Assembly (NCBI GenBank): GCA_049324115.1
Contig: JBMOMN010000035.1
Coordinates: 1-64,000, forward strand
Origin: UBA5796 sp040752455
GTDB lineage: Bacteria; Chloroflexota; Anaerolineae; Anaerolineales; Villigracilaceae
Length of the DNA: 64,000 nt
Reading direction: 5' to 3'
Shown: in pieces, positions 16,397-25,243 of the stretch
Layout of the letters: the number at the start of each line of letters is the position of its first letter
How positions within the stretch are numbered: the first letter of the stretch is position 1
Program-made: the position numbers and the translations under genes
Notes under the pieces: model-generated
Databases searched by the model: none
What the model was told of the DNA's origin: nothing
Seen by the model: only the letters and a program-made list of their open reading frames with translations

Positions 16397-17871
16397 ACGG
16401 TTTTCACCGGCACTAACTTGCGCTTCAAGGTGAGCATCACCTTGTCGGTCAACTTGCGGTCCACCAGTCTCAGGGCCACCGTAAAGGAAAGCCCACCGAC
16501 GAGCAGGATCACGATGAAGCCGGACAGGCCGTCCAACTGGAACAGGACCTTGGCCAGGGTCGTGACCAACGCCATGGAACCGGCGCAGACGGTGGCCGGG
16601 ACCAGGGCCTTCACCGTTTCGCTCAAGTCGAAATGGATGATGTGGCAGACGACGATGCTGTCGAAGATCATGGCGAACACCGCAAAGATGATCTGCCCGG
16701 CGGCGACGCCGACGATCCCCCAGCGGGTGGCGACCCACAGGATGGCAACGATGACCGGGATCTTGATCATGGACAGGCGGTTCAGGATATCCGGCCTCCC
16801 AATGGCTTTGTAGAATATGCCGGGGATGTGACCCACGGACATGATCGCCAGGGCGATGGCGATCAGCGCCATTGGTACGGCTGTCTCCTGCCATTCGCTG
16901 GAAAGGAACGTATGGACGAATGATGACGCAATGATGGCAATCCCCGCCCCGATCGAGAAGGTGAACAGGGAGGTGTACCGGATGTAGCCGAGATAGGTGG
17001 CTTTCAGGGTTTCCCGTTCGGATTGCACCTGGGCCAGCAGCGGGAAGGAGACCCCGCCCACCACCCGGTCGAAGCTGCGGATTGCCAGCTCAGGGATGCG
17101 GTACGCCAGGGCATAGATGCCCAGCATGCCCTTGCCCAGGATGCGCCCGACGATGATGTAATCCACGTTGTTGCGCAACTGCCCGGCGATTTCGACCAGG
17201 ATGATGTGGCCGCCGAAGGTCGCCACATCCCGGGTGGCCTCCCGGTCGAACTTCCAGGTGGGCCGCCAGCCGGCCAGGACCCAGAACAGGACCGCGGCGG
17301 TCAGTTCGCCGGCGAGCTGGCCCCAGATCAGGCTCCAGGCCCCGTATCCCGACAGCGCCAGGGCGATGGATATCGTCCCTTTGGAAAAGCTGCGGGCCAC
17401 GTCCGGGACCAGTTTGGTGCGGAATTTCAGGTCCCGGAGGATCATCGCGCCTGGGACCAGGCCAAGGCCGCTGATGGGCAGGGCCAGGGCCAGCAGCCGC
17501 AGCAGGCCGGTCACTTGCGGCTCTTTGAAGAAGGCCGCGATCCCCGGGGCGGCGACCCAGACCGTCCCGAAGGAAACGACGCCCAGGATAATGTTGGCGA
17601 TGAAGGCCGAGTTGGCGGCTTCTTCGACCTTGTCGCGGCGCGAGATGAGCGCGCTGTCTATCCCCGCAGCGTTCAGGATGTCCACGTATTGAATGGCAAT
17701 CGTGCAATAGGCCACCACGCCGAACTCTTCAGGGACCAGCAGGCGCGCCAGGATGAGCGTGGTGGCAAAGTTCAACAGCTTCCCGGCCGCGAAGGACAGG
17801 TACGTCCAAAAAGTGCCGCGCACTGCCTCCTTCGATAAGTTTCGGGAAGTGGATGGGGTCGGAAGGGTCAT
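16393..17871 (-). CDS. Polysaccharide flippase (MOP/Wzx family)
   Basis: 492 aa from the ATG at 17871, which overlaps the ligase-gene stop by 4 nt. An earlier in-frame start (17919) would lie inside that gene. About 12-14 hydrophobic helices; the N-terminal GTFWTYLSFAAGKLLNFATT and LARLLVPEEFGVVAYCTIAI are characteristic of lipopolysaccharide-type MOP exporters (WzxC-like). Expected role: moving the undecaprenyl-linked repeat unit across the inner membrane. Confidence 0.87.
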   Translation of the reverse strand: MTLPTPSTSRNLSKEAVRGTFWTYLSFAAGKLLNFATTLILARLLVPEEFGVVAYCTIAIQYVDILNAAGIDSALISRRDKVEEAANSAFIANIILGVVSFGTVWVAAPGIAAFFKEPQVTGLLRLLALALPISGLGLVPGAMILRDLKFRTKLVPDVARSFSKGTISIALALSGYGAWSLIWGQLAGELTAAVLFWVLAGWRPTWKFDREATRDVATFGGHIILVEIAGQLRNNVDYIIVGRILGKGMLGIYALAYRIPELAIRSFDRVVGGVSFPLLAQVQSERETLKATYLGYIRYTSLFTFSIGAGIAIIASSFVHTFLSSEWQETAVPMALIAIALAIMSVGHIPGIFYKAIGRPDILNRLSMIKIPVIVAILWVATRWGIVGVAAGQIIFAVFAMIFDSIVVCHIIHFDLSETVKALVPATVCAGSMALVTTLAKVLFQLDGLSGFIVILLVGGLSFTVALRLVDRKLTDKVMLTLKRKLVPVKTV

Positions 17872-19340
17872 GTCTTTGCCGGTTTCGATCGGGCTATTTT
17901 GAGGGAATATTGGGCGCATTGCGGCGCAGACCAGGCAAGGCCAACGATCACCCAGAAGAAGCGCGGGAAAGCGTCGTGGAGGAAGATGGCCGTGATCAGG
18001 TAGGTCAAAATGGAGATCCCGAGCAGCGCCGAGAGGTCTGCCTGGGATTTGTTGCCCAGTTCCTTGAAAAGTTTTTCGGCTTTGAAAGTTTGGGCAAGCG
18101 TCAGTGCGACGATGCTCCCGAACAGGAGCAGGCCGAGGATGCCGCGCTCGGCCGCGATCTCAAGGTAGAGGTTGTGGGCAGAGCGGCCTTCACGGCGCGG
18201 GTCAATCCCCAGCTTGCGCGAGTATTCCTCGTAGTAGGCGTTGTAGTTGCCAAGCCCTACGCCCAGGATCGGGTTGTCGAGGAACATGTTCCAGGCCACG
18301 ATGTTCTCGCTCGTCCGCCCCTGGATGGATTGGTCCACAAACCCGTTGGATTGGCTCCACGGCAGGAAATCGAAGAGGGTCGTGATCCTGTCCCGGTAGT
18401 TGACCGGCACGAATTGGAAAATGAGCAAGGCGGCAGCCAGGCCGAGCAAGGCGGTGGGCAAGCGCGGCGGCCTTTTGATCGCCATAAAGACGAGGGCCGC
18501 GACCAGCGCGAGGAACGCGCCGCGGGAATACGTAAAGATCACCGTCAGGGTGATCACGAAAAATGCCCAACCTGCCAGGGCTTTCAGGAAGAGCTTCCTT
18601 TCGTTCCAGACCCGGTCAATGGTGAGGGGGATGAGCAGGACCATGATCTGGGCGTAAAAGTTCGGGTCCCCGATCGGGCCCGCCAGGCGGGTCCCGGTGG
18701 TCGAACTGCTGTTCACCCTGGCAAATCCGAAGTAGTCGTTCCCGAAAGTCCCGGTCAATTGCTGGAAGACCGACAGCGTACCCATGAACAGGCCGGTCAA
18801 CAGCAAGGCCCAGACGGCGCGGCGGAGTGAGCTTGGCCGCTGGATGAGCATGATGATGATAATGGCGATGACCGCATCCTTGAGGTAATCGGTCAGGGTG
18901 GCCAAGGCCAGGCTAAAATCCGAGGCGTAAATGAGTGTGGCCGAGCCGATGAAACTGTAAAGCCCCAGCAGGATGGCGGGCAAAATCCACCCATGGTATT
19001 CATCCCGGAAGAGCGCGCCTCGGATGACGATCAGCAGGCCCATGAGCACGACCAGCGGTTTTGCGATGGACGGCAGCCCGTAATTGGTAATTAATACCGA
19101 GGACAGATTGATGTAGATCACCAGGATGAACATCATCAGTCCCAGGTCGGGGTTGGTGAGCGTGCCGAGCACCAGCAAAAGCCCGACGATGGCGATCAAC
19201 GCCAGTACCCCGACCGCGTTCACGGTCAAGGCTACGCCCATGCCGAGCAGGACCGCGAGCAAGACCAGCGGGAATATCCAGCTCCAGAATTTGACGGGTT
19301 TTTGCCCGGTTTCAGGGAGTGCGGAATAGGATTCGATCAT
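17868..19340 (-). CDS. O-antigen ligase/polymerase-like membrane protein (Wzy/WaaL family)
   Basis: 490 aa, about 11-12 TM helices and one large extracytoplasmic loop (about residues 300-400) containing NPILGVGLGNYNAYYEEYS and RSAHNLYLEIAAERGILGL, the H-N-x-L/E region of the Wzy_C/O-antigen-ligase family. Either polymerase or ligase activity is possible. With a flippase and a Wzz-like protein beside it, polymerase is more likely. It is 82 bp downstream of the Wzz-GGDEF gene and starts the run of ATGA overlaps. Confidence 0.83.
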   Translation of the reverse strand: MIESYSALPETGQKPVKFWSWIFPLVLLAVLLGMGVALTVNAVGVLALIAIVGLLLVLGTLTNPDLGLMMFILVIYINLSSVLITNYGLPSIAKPLVVLMGLLIVIRGALFRDEYHGWILPAILLGLYSFIGSATLIYASDFSLALATLTDYLKDAVIAIIIIMLIQRPSSLRRAVWALLLTGLFMGTLSVFQQLTGTFGNDYFGFARVNSSSTTGTRLAGPIGDPNFYAQIMVLLIPLTIDRVWNERKLFLKALAGWAFFVITLTVIFTYSRGAFLALVAALVFMAIKRPPRLPTALLGLAAALLIFQFVPVNYRDRITTLFDFLPWSQSNGFVDQSIQGRTSENIVAWNMFLDNPILGVGLGNYNAYYEEYSRKLGIDPRREGRSAHNLYLEIAAERGILGLLLFGSIVALTLAQTFKAEKLFKELGNKSQADLSALLGISILTYLITAIFLHDAFPRFFWVIVGLAWSAPQCAQYSLKIARSKPAKT

Positions 19341-19422
19341 AAGTCACACATTCGAATAATTCGAGTAACCCGCCGTGAAGACGGGTTACCTTTTGTCCAG
19401 TTCGCCGGCAAGCGTTCGACGG

Positions 19423-20553
19423 TCAGGCTTCTTTTTGGACCCAGAAGGGATTGTTCATCTCCCATAAGCGCACCGGGCTGTCGCCGCTGATGCGGGCCTG
19501 TTCCACCGAACTCTCGGCCTTTTCGATCAGTTCCTGGGCCGAGATACTGCTGCTGTACAGCGCCCCGCCGATGAGGGGTTCCAGGTCAATGGTCGCGTCG
19601 AACGCGCTCAAAGTGACGCTTTCCGAGAGGGCCAGGTAGATGCGGTCGAGGGTGCGTTTGGCGGCCGTGCCGGGAGTGGTGGGGAGCAATATCACAAAGC
19701 TGACTTCGTTCCAGCGCCCGATGATGTCATTGCCGCGCAATTCCTTCCGCAGGATACCGGTGACTTTCTTGAGGAGATATTGCAGGCCAGACGGGGGCAG
19801 GGTTTCCTTCAAGTCCTGGAGTCCGCTCAATTCGATGATCCCGATCGAGAGGACGCCGTCGGGGTCCTTGGTCAACTCGTCTTCGAGGACCTGCTTGAAG
19901 AAACGACCGTTGTAGACGCCGGTAGTGCTGTCAATCCGCAGGCGCTGGCGGTAGGTTTCGAGAGGGATGCGGACCTGTTCGCTGACGATGGCCAGCGCGG
20001 CCCCCAGGATGGCGCCCAGCACGAGGGCAATGCTGGCGTCACGGGTGGGCTGCGGGCTGAACGGGAGGATGGGCACGGTGGCCGAGTCGAGGATGTTGAT
20101 GTCGTAAGACATGTTCAAGCCGCTGGTGAACAGGATCGTCTGGTTCCCGATCGTATTCGCAAGTTCCGCGGTGACCTGGGGGCTTGGCCCGGAGACGGTC
20201 AACTCGAGGACGTTGGCATCCGGCAAAACGACCGCCTGGAAGGTGTAATCATCTACCAATTGGGTGGCATTGATGTTCAGGAACCGGGCCGAATTGAGGA
20301 GGATGCGTTCGCTGTTCATGACTTCGGCATACGTGGCAACCACGGAGCGGCGGTCCAGCGTGTCGAGGCTGTTGATGACATCCCTGCCCTCGGTGATGGA
20401 AATGCCGGGGGTGACGATAAAGCGGGCCGTGGCCTGGTATTTGGGGACAGCCAGGTATGAAATGCCCAAAGATACCGACATGGCTATCAGCGCAACCAGC
20501 AGGATGATCCACCAGCCCCTTCTGAGCATTTGTAGGTAAAGTCGAATTTCCAT
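19423..20553 (-). CDS. Wzz-type chain-length protein fused to a degenerate GGDEF domain
   Basis: 376 aa. The N-terminal Wzz domain has TM1 (about 14-34), a periplasmic part with PKYQATARFIVTPG, and TM2 (about 178-198) after the SATVPILPFSPQP proline-rich motif of chain-length regulators. The C-terminal 170 residues read as GGDEF: STTGVYNGRFFKQVLEDEL matches the D.LTGLYNRR.F start, and NDIIGRWNEVSFVILLPTTP sits where R.GGDEF.vLLP is expected. The catalytic GG[D/E]EF is replaced by NEVSF, so diguanylate cyclase activity is unlikely; nucleotide sensing or protein-protein contact is more plausible. Usual Wzz proteins carry or pair with a tyrosine kinase instead, and none is present here. Confidence 0.8.
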   Translation of the reverse strand: MEIRLYLQMLRRGWWIILLVALIAMSVSLGISYLAVPKYQATARFIVTPGISITEGRDVINSLDTLDRRSVVATYAEVMNSERILLNSARFLNINATQLVDDYTFQAVVLPDANVLELTVSGPSPQVTAELANTIGNQTILFTSGLNMSYDINILDSATVPILPFSPQPTRDASIALVLGAILGAALAIVSEQVRIPLETYRQRLRIDSTTGVYNGRFFKQVLEDELTKDPDGVLSIGIIELSGLQDLKETLPPSGLQYLLKKVTGILRKELRGNDIIGRWNEVSFVILLPTTPGTAAKRTLDRIYLALSESVTLSAFDATIDLEPLIGGALYSSSISAQELIEKAESSVEQARISGDSPVRLWEMNNPFWVQKEA

Positions 20554-20651
20554 GAGGTTTATGCCTTTCTTTTATTAAATAAAGATCAGGGATTTTGAAA
20601 TGTTCGCAGCCCGGCAATGATCAGGCAATGATACAGACCGGTTTCCAGAGT

Positions 20652-21326
20652 TTAATGCGCGCCCCGTTGTTGGAAAACAGCCGCTACGGTCCGATAAAGG
20701 ATGTTGATGTCCAGCCAGATGCTGGCCCGTTCGATGTAGGCGATGTCCAGGCGGAGGCGTTCGTCGAATTCGAGCTGGGCGCGGCCAACGATTTGCCACA
20801 AGCCGGTGATCCCGGGGCGCACGTCGAGCCTTTCAGTGTGCCAGAGCGAATAGGTTTCGGCCCCAAAGGAAGTCGGGCGGGGGCCGACCAGGCTCATGTC
20901 GCCGATCAGGACATTGATCAACTGCGGTAACTCATCCAGGCTTGTCTTGCGGAGGAAGCGCCCGATCGGAGTCACGCGCGGGTCGTTAGTGATCTTGAAA
21001 TCGGGCCATTGGAGTTCGTTCAGGTGGGCGTATTTGGCCTTCAGTTCTTCCGCGTTCGGGACCATCGTTCGGAATTTGAACATCTTGAACCGGTGGCCGC
21101 CTTTACCGGTCCGGTATTGCGAAAAGATGGCGGGCGCTCCGGGCGAGGTTACTTTAATGAGCAAGGCCAATAATAAAAATAAGGGCAGCCAACCGATGGC
21201 CGCCACGCATACGACGAAAAGGTCGAAAGCGCGTTTTGTAAGCAGGTATGCTTTTCCCGTCAACAAGCGTTTGTGAGGGTCGAAGTGCAGGATCCAGTGA
21301 GGAGTCATTGCAATAGTGGGATTCAT
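20652..21326 (-). CDS. Initiating sugar-phosphate transferase (polyprenyl glycosylphosphotransferase)
   Basis: 224 aa. One N-terminal hydrophobic helix (about 30-60) is followed by the PGT catalytic region: FKMFKFRTM, DPRVTPIGRFLRKTSLDELPQ, LVGPRP and RPGITGLWQIVGR, all canonical for the WcaJ/RfbP family. It is the short, catalytic-domain form without the extra CoA-binding/TM half. It transfers the first sugar-1-phosphate to undecaprenyl phosphate and commits the pathway. ATGA overlap with the upstream gene (21323-21326). Confidence 0.9.
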   Translation of the reverse strand: MNPTIAMTPHWILHFDPHKRLLTGKAYLLTKRAFDLFVVCVAAIGWLPLFLLLALLIKVTSPGAPAIFSQYRTGKGGHRFKMFKFRTMVPNAEELKAKYAHLNELQWPDFKITNDPRVTPIGRFLRKTSLDELPQLINVLIGDMSLVGPRPTSFGAETYSLWHTERLDVRPGITGLWQIVGRAQLEFDERLRLDIAYIERASIWLDINILYRTVAAVFQQRGAH

Positions 21327-22204
21327 AGACGACGGTCGTGAGTGTCAGATTGGCTGGGCACGGATTGCCGGACCGGGAGCTGTATGCCCAGTTGCGAGAA
21401 CAAATTGGTCTGCGCCCGCAAGAGCAGGTCCTCGAAGGTGAGGGCTTCATCCGGGAACGAGGCTGCGCCCCAGCTCATCGCAGTCCCAAACTTATCGGAA
21501 AATTTATCCTGGATGCGGGCCGCAGTGACTTTCGATCGCATGGCGTCGGTGTCTGGCATGATGACAATGAACTGATTCTTCTCGTCCCGGATGATCAGGT
21601 CGGTCTGGCGGATCGATTCGCTCAGAATCTGGCCTGCCCGGGCGATGGCGAAATGCTGCAAAATTTCCTGCTGCAGGTCTTCGAAAATCGGGTGCATTTC
21701 ATTGGTTTGTTTGTGTTCGGGATTGATGATGAGCACGGATAATGGGTGGTTATGGCGGCGGCTGCGAGTCATCTCGTTGTCAATCCATTTGGAGGCGCTG
21801 GCCATATCCATGACCCGATTGGGAAAGATGTTCGTGATCAGCGAATTGAGGGTGCCCTCGGTCTGGTTGATCTTGTTGGTGAGCTCGTGGGTCATCCAGA
21901 TCGAGGCTTCGAGGAAGATGAATTGAATGATGACGATTTGCAGGTTATGGGTCAGGCCGTTCTCGCGGGCGTAGATCAGCCAGAGGGTGGTGTAGGCTGT
22001 CCCCCATAAAGCAAGCAGGACGTAGATGGATGTCCTTTGCAGGACGGGGAAAACGAGCATGGACAATATCCCCGCGATGACCAACGCGTAGAAATATGGC
22101 CTGAAGTTGATGATGGTCTGGCCGTTGAGGTCCAATCTCTCGAGATTGAAGGTGAGGATCAGGTATAAAGCGAGGATCAAAAGTTGGCGGCGAATGTCTT
22201 TCAT
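21323..22204 (-). CDS. Membrane protein with degenerate GGDEF domain, first gene of polysaccharide operon
   Basis: 293 aa from the ATG at 22204. Four hydrophobic helices lie in the first about 110 residues. A linker then leads to a GGDEF-like domain: KWIDNEMTRSRRHNHPLSVL resembles the start of GGDEF domains, ILSESIRQTDLIIRDEKNQF resembles the R..D..R.GGDEF strand, and a pseudo-alanine-rich last helix follows (FEDLLLRAQTNLF). The GG[D/E]EF signature reads DEKNQF, so cyclase activity is unlikely. A start at 22264 is open but lies upstream of a TATAAT box, so it would not be on that transcript. Likely a signal-receiving partner of the Wzz-GGDEF protein. Confidence 0.7.
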   Translation of the reverse strand: MKDIRRQLLILALYLILTFNLERLDLNGQTIINFRPYFYALVIAGILSMLVFPVLQRTSIYVLLALWGTAYTTLWLIYARENGLTHNLQIVIIQFIFLEASIWMTHELTNKINQTEGTLNSLITNIFPNRVMDMASASKWIDNEMTRSRRHNHPLSVLIINPEHKQTNEMHPIFEDLQQEILQHFAIARAGQILSESIRQTDLIIRDEKNQFIVIMPDTDAMRSKVTAARIQDKFSDKFGTAMSWGAASFPDEALTFEDLLLRAQTNLFSQLGIQLPVRQSVPSQSDTHDRRL

Positions 22205-22244
22205 GGCAATATGCCTAAAAAGCTCAAAATAGTGTGAATTATTT

Positions 22245-22250
22245 ATTATA
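22245..22250 (-). promoter_or_regulatory. Putative -10 box of the polysaccharide operon
   Basis: TATAAT on the minus strand, about 40 bp before the ATG at 22204, in an AT-rich stretch. No good -35 box is visible at 16-18 bp, so an activator may be needed. Confidence 0.45.
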
Positions 22251-22340
22251 CAGCATTGTACCAAAAATCCCCCTAAAAGTATCTAAATAATCATTACCGC
22301 TGGGTATTAAATAGATGGTCCATTAGGGTGATTTAAGGGT

Positions 22341-22372
22341 CATGCAGCAGCTAAACGTTTAGCCGCTGCATG
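22341..22372. terminator. 32-bp near-perfect palindrome between fdhA and the polysaccharide operon
   Basis: The arms CATGCAGC-A-GCTAAAC and GTTTAGC-C-GCTGCATG pair over 16 bp with one mismatch and no loop. It is 28 bp past the fdhA stop and upstream of the next operon's promoter. It has no strong T-run, so it may be a weak terminator or an operator-like site. Confidence 0.5.
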
Positions 22373-22399
22373 ACTTGTCTGGCGGGAATTTGCCTGAGG

Positions 22400-25240
22400 C
22401 TAATTTGCCAGTTCCACCTTCACGGCGGTGACTTTGTATTCGGGGATTTTCGACACGGGGTCGAGCGCGGCCTGGGTCAACTCGTTGGCCGAGGCGTCGG
22501 GGAAGTGGAAGTTGGCGTAGACCATGCCGGGCGGGACCCGGTCTGTGACCCAGGCTTGGGCCTCGATGCTGCCCCGCCGCGATGAAACACGCACCACGTT
22601 CCTGCCATTAATGCCCATCCTGGCGGCATCCTCGGGGTTCACTTCGATCAAGGCTTCACCATAAACCTGCATCAGGCCCCTGGCGCGGCGGGTCATCTGT
22701 CCGCCGTGCCAGTGGTACAGCACCCGTCCGGTGGACATGACCATCGGGTAGTCGTCGCTGGGTTCCTCGGCGGGCGGGATGTGGTCAATCGGATGGAATT
22801 TGCCCAAGCCGCGGGTGAACTTGCCGGTGTGCAGCACCGGCGTGCCGTGGTGTTCCGAAGTCGGGCAGGGCCATTGCAGGCGCTCACCGGCCTCGAGCCG
22901 GGCGTGGGTGATGCCGCCGTAGGATGGCGCGAGGGCGTTGATCTCGTCCATGATGGCGGAGGTGTCGGGGTAGTCCCAGCCGGCGAACGGCCCGTTTAAC
23001 GGAAGCAGGTCGGGGGTCCCGGCCAGGATGCGCCTGGCGATTTCAGCGGTGATCCACCAGTCAGGCCTGGCGTCCCCGGGCGGCTCGACCGCCTGGCGGA
23101 CCATCTGCACCCGCCGTTCGGTGTTGGTAAATGTCCCGGTTTTTTCGGCGAAGGAAACGCCGGGGAGCAGGACGTCGGCATACGCTGCGGTTTCGGAGGG
23201 GAAGATCTCCTGCAGGACGAGGAAATCCACCTGTTCGAGACATTCGCGGATGTGGTGCGTGTCGGGATCCGACATGACCGGGTCTTCGCCGAGGACGTAA
23301 AGGGCGTGGGTCTTGCCTTCGAGGATGCCGGGCATCATTTCGGTGACGGTCATGCCTACTTTATCGGAAAGGATGAAAGATGAAAGATGAGAGATGAATT
23401 CATCTTTCATCTTTCCGATTTCATCTTTTGTCTTAAGCCCCCAGGCTTTGGAGAATTTCTCGATGGCTTCGGGCGAAGTGACCGGCTGGTAGGCCGGGAA
23501 CACGTTCGGCAGGCCGCCCATATCGCAGGCTCCCTGGACGTTGTTCTGTCCCCGGAGCGGGTTGACGCCGCCGCCGGGCACGCCCATGTTGCCGAGCAGC
23601 ATTTGCAGGTTGGCCAGGTCAATCACGTTGCGCACGCCGGTGATGTGCTGGGTGATGCCCATCGCCCAGATGACGGCCATCGGCTTGCTGGCGGCCATGA
23701 TCCCGGCCGCCTCGTAAAGCTGGCTGACCGGCACGCCGGTAATCGTGGAGACCAGGGCGGGCGGGTATTCCATGATCGTGGCCTTGAACTCGTCGAAGCC
23801 CTCGGTGCGCCCGGCAATGAAATCCTTGTCCTCCCGGCCCTGGTCGAGGAGGATGAACATCAGGCCGTTGAGCAGGGCGATGTCGGTGCCGGGCTTGTGC
23901 CGCAGGTGGAGCGTGGCAAAGTCGCATAGGTCAATCCGGCGGGGATCGGCGACGATCAGCTTTGCGCCGCGGAAACGCACCGCCCTCCGCAGCATCGTCC
24001 CGAAGACCGGGTGCTGCTCGGTGGTATTGGAGCCGATGACGAAGAAGGCTTCCGCTTGTTGGGAGACGTCGTCCATGCTGTTGGACATGGCGCCCGAACC
24101 GAAGGAGGCGGCCAGACCGGCCACCGTGCTGGAGTGTCAGAGACGGGCGCAGTGGTCAATGTTGTTGGTCCCTATGACCTGCCGCGCCAGTTTGTTCATC
24201 AGGTAGTTTTCTTCGTTCAGGCATTTGGCTGAGGTGAGGATACCGATGCTGTCTGCCCCGTAGGTGTTGCGTGTTGTGGTGAGCTTTTGGGCGGTGATAT
24301 CGAGGGCGGTCTCCCAGTCGGTTTCGATCCAGTCCCAGGCGTTGCCTTTGAGACGTTTGGGCTTGCGCTCGAGCAGGTACCGGCGGACGCGCGGCTGCTT
24401 CAGCCGGTCGGGGTGGTGGATGTAATCGTAGCCGTAACGTCCTTTGACGCACAGCGCCATCCCGTTGACCGGAGCCTCCGGGCTGGAGGCCACGCCGATG
24501 ACTTTTCCGTGCTTGACCAGCAGGTCGAACTGGCAGCCGACGCCGCAATAGGAGCAGGTCGTAGTGACTTTGGCCACCTGGCGGGCGCGGGCGCTGCCCT
24601 GGCCGTAGCTCAATTTGTTGGAGAGCGCCCCGGTCGGGCAATAGGCCACACATTGGCCGCAGGATTCGCAGCGGGCTTCGAGCATGGTCGTCCCGGCCCC
24701 GGCGACGATGATCTCCTCGAAGCCGCGTTTGGCGACGCCCCACACGTCCCGCACCTGGACCTCGGCGCAGGCCGCTACGCAGCGGCGGCACAGGATACAT
24801 TTGTTGAAATCCACCCGCACGAAGGGATTGGGATCGCTATCCACCTGGTAACGCGTGCCCCTGGTTCCCCAGGCGGGCGCATTCACCTGGTAATCGTAAG
24901 CCAGGTCCTGCAACTCGCACTCGCCGCCGACATCGCAGGTCAGGCAATCTTGCGGGTGGTTGGCCAGCATCAGGCCAAGCGAGAGTTTGCGGGAGGCCAC
25001 GGCTTTCGGGCTTTCAGTCTCGATTTCCATGCCCTCCCAAACCTGGGTTACGCAGGCGGCTTGCAGGAAGCGCGAGCCTTTGACCTCCACCACGCACATG
25101 CGGCAGTTGCCGGTCGGCGAGAGGTCCTTGTGGTAGCACAGGGTCGGGATGCGGACGTTGGCCTCGCGGGCGACTTCCAGAATGGTCTGCCCTGGTTGGG
25201 CTTCGATTTTCGTTCCGTTGAGGGTAAGGTTTATCGCCAT
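22400..25240 (-). CDS. fdhA: NAD-linked formate dehydrogenase alpha subunit, selenocysteine-containing
   Basis: 946 aa read through an in-frame TGA at 24137-24139 (residue 368), in the context DHCARL-Sec-HSSTVAG, which matches the Sec site of bacterial formate dehydrogenases (E. coli FdhF CARV-Sec-HGP). Domains: plant-type [2Fe-2S] (Cys 35, 46, 49, 63); NuoG-type His95/Cys99/102/108 cluster; two [4Fe-4S] (Cys 148-158 and 191-201); then the molybdopterin oxidoreductase with its own [4Fe-4S] (Cys 229, 232, 236, 264) and the C-terminal dinucleotide-binding domain. It oxidises formate to CO2 and passes electrons to the NuoEF-like partner. A 20-residue heptad-repeat insertion occurs near 23370-23415. 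It starts 3 bp after fdhB with an AGGTGA Shine-Dalgarno. It is separated into two open frames if the TGA is taken as a stop. Confidence 0.93.
23370..23415. repeat. In-frame palindromic heptad insertion inside fdhA
   Basis: On the plus strand there are four units GATGAAA/GATGAGA/GATGAAT (23372-23399) followed by two inverted units TCATCTT (23400-23413), forming an imperfect palindrome. In the fdhA frame it encodes KMKDEFISHLSSFILS within a linker before DKVGMTVTEM. It resembles the insert at 36643-36703. Confidence 0.75.
24108..24124 (-). other. SECIS-like hairpin directing UGA recoding in fdhA
   Basis: Twelve nt after the UGA, GTGGCC and GGCCGC form a 6-bp stem (one G-U pair) closing the loop GGTCT. 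The E. coli fdhF SECIS also presents GGUCU in its apical loop at about this distance. This supports selenocysteine insertion rather than a nonsense mutation. Confidence 0.75.
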
Positions 25241-25243
25241 GGT

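Noticed and set aside
16397..16894. N-terminal extension of the first GT4 enzyme.
   Set aside because: It is antisense to the flippase gene; the ATG at 16396 has an ATGA overlap and starts the conserved GT4 domain.
24124..24140. Reading fdhA as two genes or as a nonsense mutant.
   Set aside because: The TGA is at the known Sec position, the frame continues without shift, and a SECIS-like hairpin follows.
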